A stretch of 64,000 nt of DNA from Bacteroides coprosuis DSM 18011 (GTDB lineage: Bacteria; Bacteroidota; Bacteroidia; Bacteroidales; Bacteroidaceae): NCBI GenBank assembly GCA_000212915.1, contig CM001167.1, forward strand, positions 669,780 through 733,779, given 5' to 3'. Shown here one piece after another: positions 61,952-64,000 of this stretch (its first letter is position 1; every line of letters starts with the position of its first letter). Under the pieces are notes generated by a model. That model was given only the letters and a program-made list of their open reading frames with translations. It searched no databases and was not told the DNA's origin. Both the position numbers and the translations under genes were made by a program.

Positions 61952-62344
61952 ATGGCAAGAAAGAAAATACACTTAGAATATATCCTTGACTTAACTTCAA
62001 AAGATATTGTTTGGGATGCTATAAGTACTCCCTCAGGACTTGAAGGTTGGTTTGCAGATCATGTAGAATCCGATGATAAAACGGTCACCTTTTTTTGGGG
62101 CGAAAATGATGAAGAAAGTAGGCAGGCAGAAATTGCTGGTATTAGGACCTATTCTTATATTAAATTTAAATGGCTTGATAACCCTAATAAAAGAGAATAC
62201 TTTGAACTACGAATGAACGTAAATGAGCTAACAAATGACTTTGTGTTAGAGATAAAAGATTTCTCGGATGCGGATGAAGTAGATGACCATGAAGAATTAT
62301 GGGATAGCCAAATAGAAACATTAAGACGAATAAGAGGTTTTTAA
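61952..62344 (+). CDS. START-like domain protein
   Basis: A 130-aa protein, taken from the ATG at 61952 (MARKKIHLEYILDLTSKDIVWDAI); a TTG 32 codons upstream in frame gives an unconvincing extension. The fold looks like AHSA1/START: SGLEGWFADHV near residue 28, strands around IKFKWLDNPN, and an acidic C-terminal helix (DEVDDHEELWDSQIETLRRIR). Such proteins may be chaperone cofactors or bind lipids. It precedes an LptF/G permease gene by 83 bases, a pairing I recall from other Bacteroidales. Confidence 0.75.
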   Translation: MARKKIHLEYILDLTSKDIVWDAISTPSGLEGWFADHVESDDKTVTFFWGENDEESRQAEIAGIRTYSYIKFKWLDNPNKREYFELRMNVNELTNDFVLEIKDFSDADEVDDHEELWDSQIETLRRIRGF

Positions 62345-62427
62345 TTAACTATATGACTCATTCTTTTTCCATGCTCCTTTTTTTGTAGTAGTTTTGTATA
62401 CTGAATTGCATACGAATCACTTTTAGG

Positions 62428-64000
62428 ATGCTGAAATTAAAAAAACTAGATAAATTTGTTTTAAAAAGCTTTGGGCTTTTATTTATCGCTACCTTCTTTA
62501 TATGTCTGTTCATCTTTATGATGCAGTTTTTGTGGCGATATGTGGATGATTTGGTTGGTAAAGGTCTAGAGATGACAGTTCTTGGTCAGTTCTTCTTTTA
62601 CTCTGCCTTAACATTGATACCTGCCTCACTCCCTTTGGCTACACTTTTAGCATCACTTATTACTTTTGGTAATTTTGGTGAGCGCTTTGAGTTGTTGGCT
62701 ATGAAAGCGGCTGGAATTTCTTTGTTTAAGATAATTCGTCCACTTATGATTCTTGCTGTTTTATTATGTGGAATATCCTTTGTGTTTCAAAATAATATAG
62801 GACCGAAAGCTTTCTCTAAGCTTACAACCCTCCTAATTTCTATTCGTCAGAAATCTCCCGAACTTGATATACCAGAAGGTATATTTTATGATGAAATAGA
62901 TGGATATAATATTTTTGTTAAAGAAAAGGATCGCAAAACAGGTCTACTCTACGATGTAATAATCTACGAGTTCTCTGAAGGCTTTGATAATGCTCGAATT
63001 ATTGTTGCTGACACAGGTCAGTTGGCTATGACTGCCGATAAACAGTATCTTTATTTGCACTTGTATTCGGGTGAAATGTTTGAAAACATTAGACAAACAG
63101 GTGTAAGTAAAGGAAATGTTCCTTATCGCAGGGAGTCTTTTAAAGAGAAACATGCCTTAATAGAATTTGACTCAGGTTTTAATATGGCAGATGCCAGTAT
63201 TATGGATAAGCAATCGGGTAGTAAAAATATGCAAACCTTGAGGCATTCTATAGATTCTATGGTTTTACAAAATGATAGTGTTGGTATAGCCAATTATGAG
63301 TATGCCCAAGATAGGTCTTTTGATGTAGATCGAAACTTATCTAAATCGGACTCTATAAAAGTGGAAGAACAAAGGATTTTAGGAACTATTAATGTTGATA
63401 GTTTGTTCAATGTTTCAACCTTGAAGAAAAAGCAAAGTGTGCTTAATCTAGCTAAAAGAGATATCGAGTCACTAGCTACAGATTGGAGTTTTAGGGAAGT
63501 TGAAGTTAAAAATACGGATCTTCAAATACGAAGACACCTTATGGCATGGCATGAGAAGATAACACTTTCATTTGCTTGTTTAGTATTCTTCTTTATTGGG
63601 GCCCCACTTGGTTCTATTATACGGAAAGGTGGACTAGGAATGCCCGTTGTCATTTCTGTGCTAATCTTTATTATCTATTATATAATCAATACTATGGGTT
63701 CTAAGATGGCCCGAGAAGGAGAATGGATAGTTTGGATTGGTATGTGGATGAGTACTCTTATTTTGGCTCCAGTGGGAGGCTTTTTAGCTTATAAATCTAA
63801 TAGAGATTCAGTAATTTTAAATTCAGACTTGTATATCGGTTGGATAAAGACAATCCTAGGTATTCGTCCTGAACGGCATATAGTACGTAAGGAAGTTGTC
63901 ATTGAAGAGCCTAATTATAATGAGTGTCTATCTCGAGTCTATGACTTGACCAATAAGTTCAATGCTTATTTAAAAACTCATCGTTTACTAAAAGCACCTA
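62428..64000 (+). CDS. LptF/LptG (YjgP/YjgQ) family permease, partial
   Basis: The frame opens at ATG 62428 (MLKLKKLDKFVLKSFG) and stays open through the window edge, over 520 codons. Early residues form membrane helices (FIATFFICLFIFMMQFLWRY; then FYSALTLIPASLPLATLLASL). A long periplasmic domain occupies about residues 130-370, with a second helix group after it (LSFACLVFFFIGAPLGSI and LIFIIYYIINTMGSKMAREG). This is the layout of LptF and LptG, which extract LPS from the inner membrane. Which of the two it is cannot be told from here; the 3' end is cut off. Confidence 0.88.
   Translation, partial: MLKLKKLDKFVLKSFGLLFIATFFICLFIFMMQFLWRYVDDLVGKGLEMTVLGQFFFYSALTLIPASLPLATLLASLITFGNFGERFELLAMKAAGISLFKIIRPLMILAVLLCGISFVFQNNIGPKAFSKLTTLLISIRQKSPELDIPEGIFYDEIDGYNIFVKEKDRKTGLLYDVIIYEFSEGFDNARIIVADTGQLAMTADKQYLYLHLYSGEMFENIRQTGVSKGNVPYRRESFKEKHALIEFDSGFNMADASIMDKQSGSKNMQTLRHSIDSMVLQNDSVGIANYEYAQDRSFDVDRNLSKSDSIKVEEQRILGTINVDSLFNVSTLKKKQSVLNLAKRDIESLATDWSFREVEVKNTDLQIRRHLMAWHEKITLSFACLVFFFIGAPLGSIIRKGGLGMPVVISVLIFIIYYIINTMGSKMAREGEWIVWIGMWMSTLILAPVGGFLAYKSNRDSVILNSDLYIGWIKTILGIRPERHIVRKEVVIEEPNYNECLSRVYDLTNKFNAYLKTHRLLKAP

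Overview
The window comes from a low-GC member of the Bacteroidales, close to Bacteroides. This rests on three things seen in the sequence. Promoters of the Bacteroidetes type (TTTG, 19-20 bases, TAnnTTTG) precede several tRNA genes, rpmH and efp. Gene sets typical of the group are present: N-succinylornithine carbamoyltransferase, the uppS-bamA-skp-skp-murI cluster, the argR-GNAT-argG-argC-argD operon, two-ORF ISAon1-like elements and a GH3/beta-lactamase fusion. Lipoproteins and Gram-negative envelope genes (lpxH, bamA, an LptF/G permease) are also present. Most of the window is ordinary chromosomal core, broken by four insertion sequences and a small family of intergenic repeats.

Layout. 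1-4.3 kb: the tail of an unidentified gene, then the anaerobic glycerol-3-phosphate dehydrogenase operon glpABC (minus strand). 4.7-10 kb: a tiny ORF, a secreted alkaline phosphatase, an intact IS256-family element with an 8-bp target duplication, a repeat array, and an IS1182-type element whose transposase is frameshifted. 9.9-13.5 kb (minus): lpxH, a DUF59/MIP18 gene, radC, a family 2 glycosyltransferase and efp. 13.7-19 kb (plus): rpmH, a PASTA protein, an RluD-type synthase, ddl, an acyltransferase, a lipoprotein and a rhodanese lipoprotein. 19.2-28.2 kb: a DUF4886 protein, then on the minus strand argF', murI, two Skp-like chaperones, bamA, uppS and a DUF6242 lipoprotein. 28.4-33.5 kb: ribD, prmC, recX, pyrE, an SRPBCC protein and argH. 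33.6-37 kb: tRNA-Gly, tRNA-Leu, a cluster of two ISAon1-like elements plus a fragment, and tRNA-Pro. 37.3-42.6 kb (minus): proC and the arginine operon. 42.9-45.1 kb: tRNA-Phe, a second repeat array and a sulfatase. 45.4-53.1 kb: sucCD, a CvfB-like protein, a basic secreted protein, a ROK glucokinase, rplS, and 5'-nucleotidase domains split over two genes. 53.1-61 kb: the GH3/beta-lactamase fusion, a MarR regulator, a four-domain sulfur-transfer oxidoreductase and a lactate-permease family transporter. 61-64 kb: a truncated GNAT gene, the third repeat array, tRNA-Met, a START-like protein and the start of an LptF/G permease.

How the genes work together. argF', argH and the argR operon cover most of acylated-intermediate arginine synthesis; argB and argE are not in the window. 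bamA, the skp pair, lpxH, lptF/G, uppS, murI and ddl serve outer-membrane and peptidoglycan building. The GH3/beta-lactamase and 5'-nucleotidase genes look like periplasmic salvage functions.

The most unusual structure is a set of three intergenic arrays (near 7.94, 43.19 and 61.41 kb). In them a 13-bp near-palindrome, consensus ATGTCGGTGTCAT, recurs in either orientation at an exact 22-bp pitch, ten copies in all. I cannot assign it a function.
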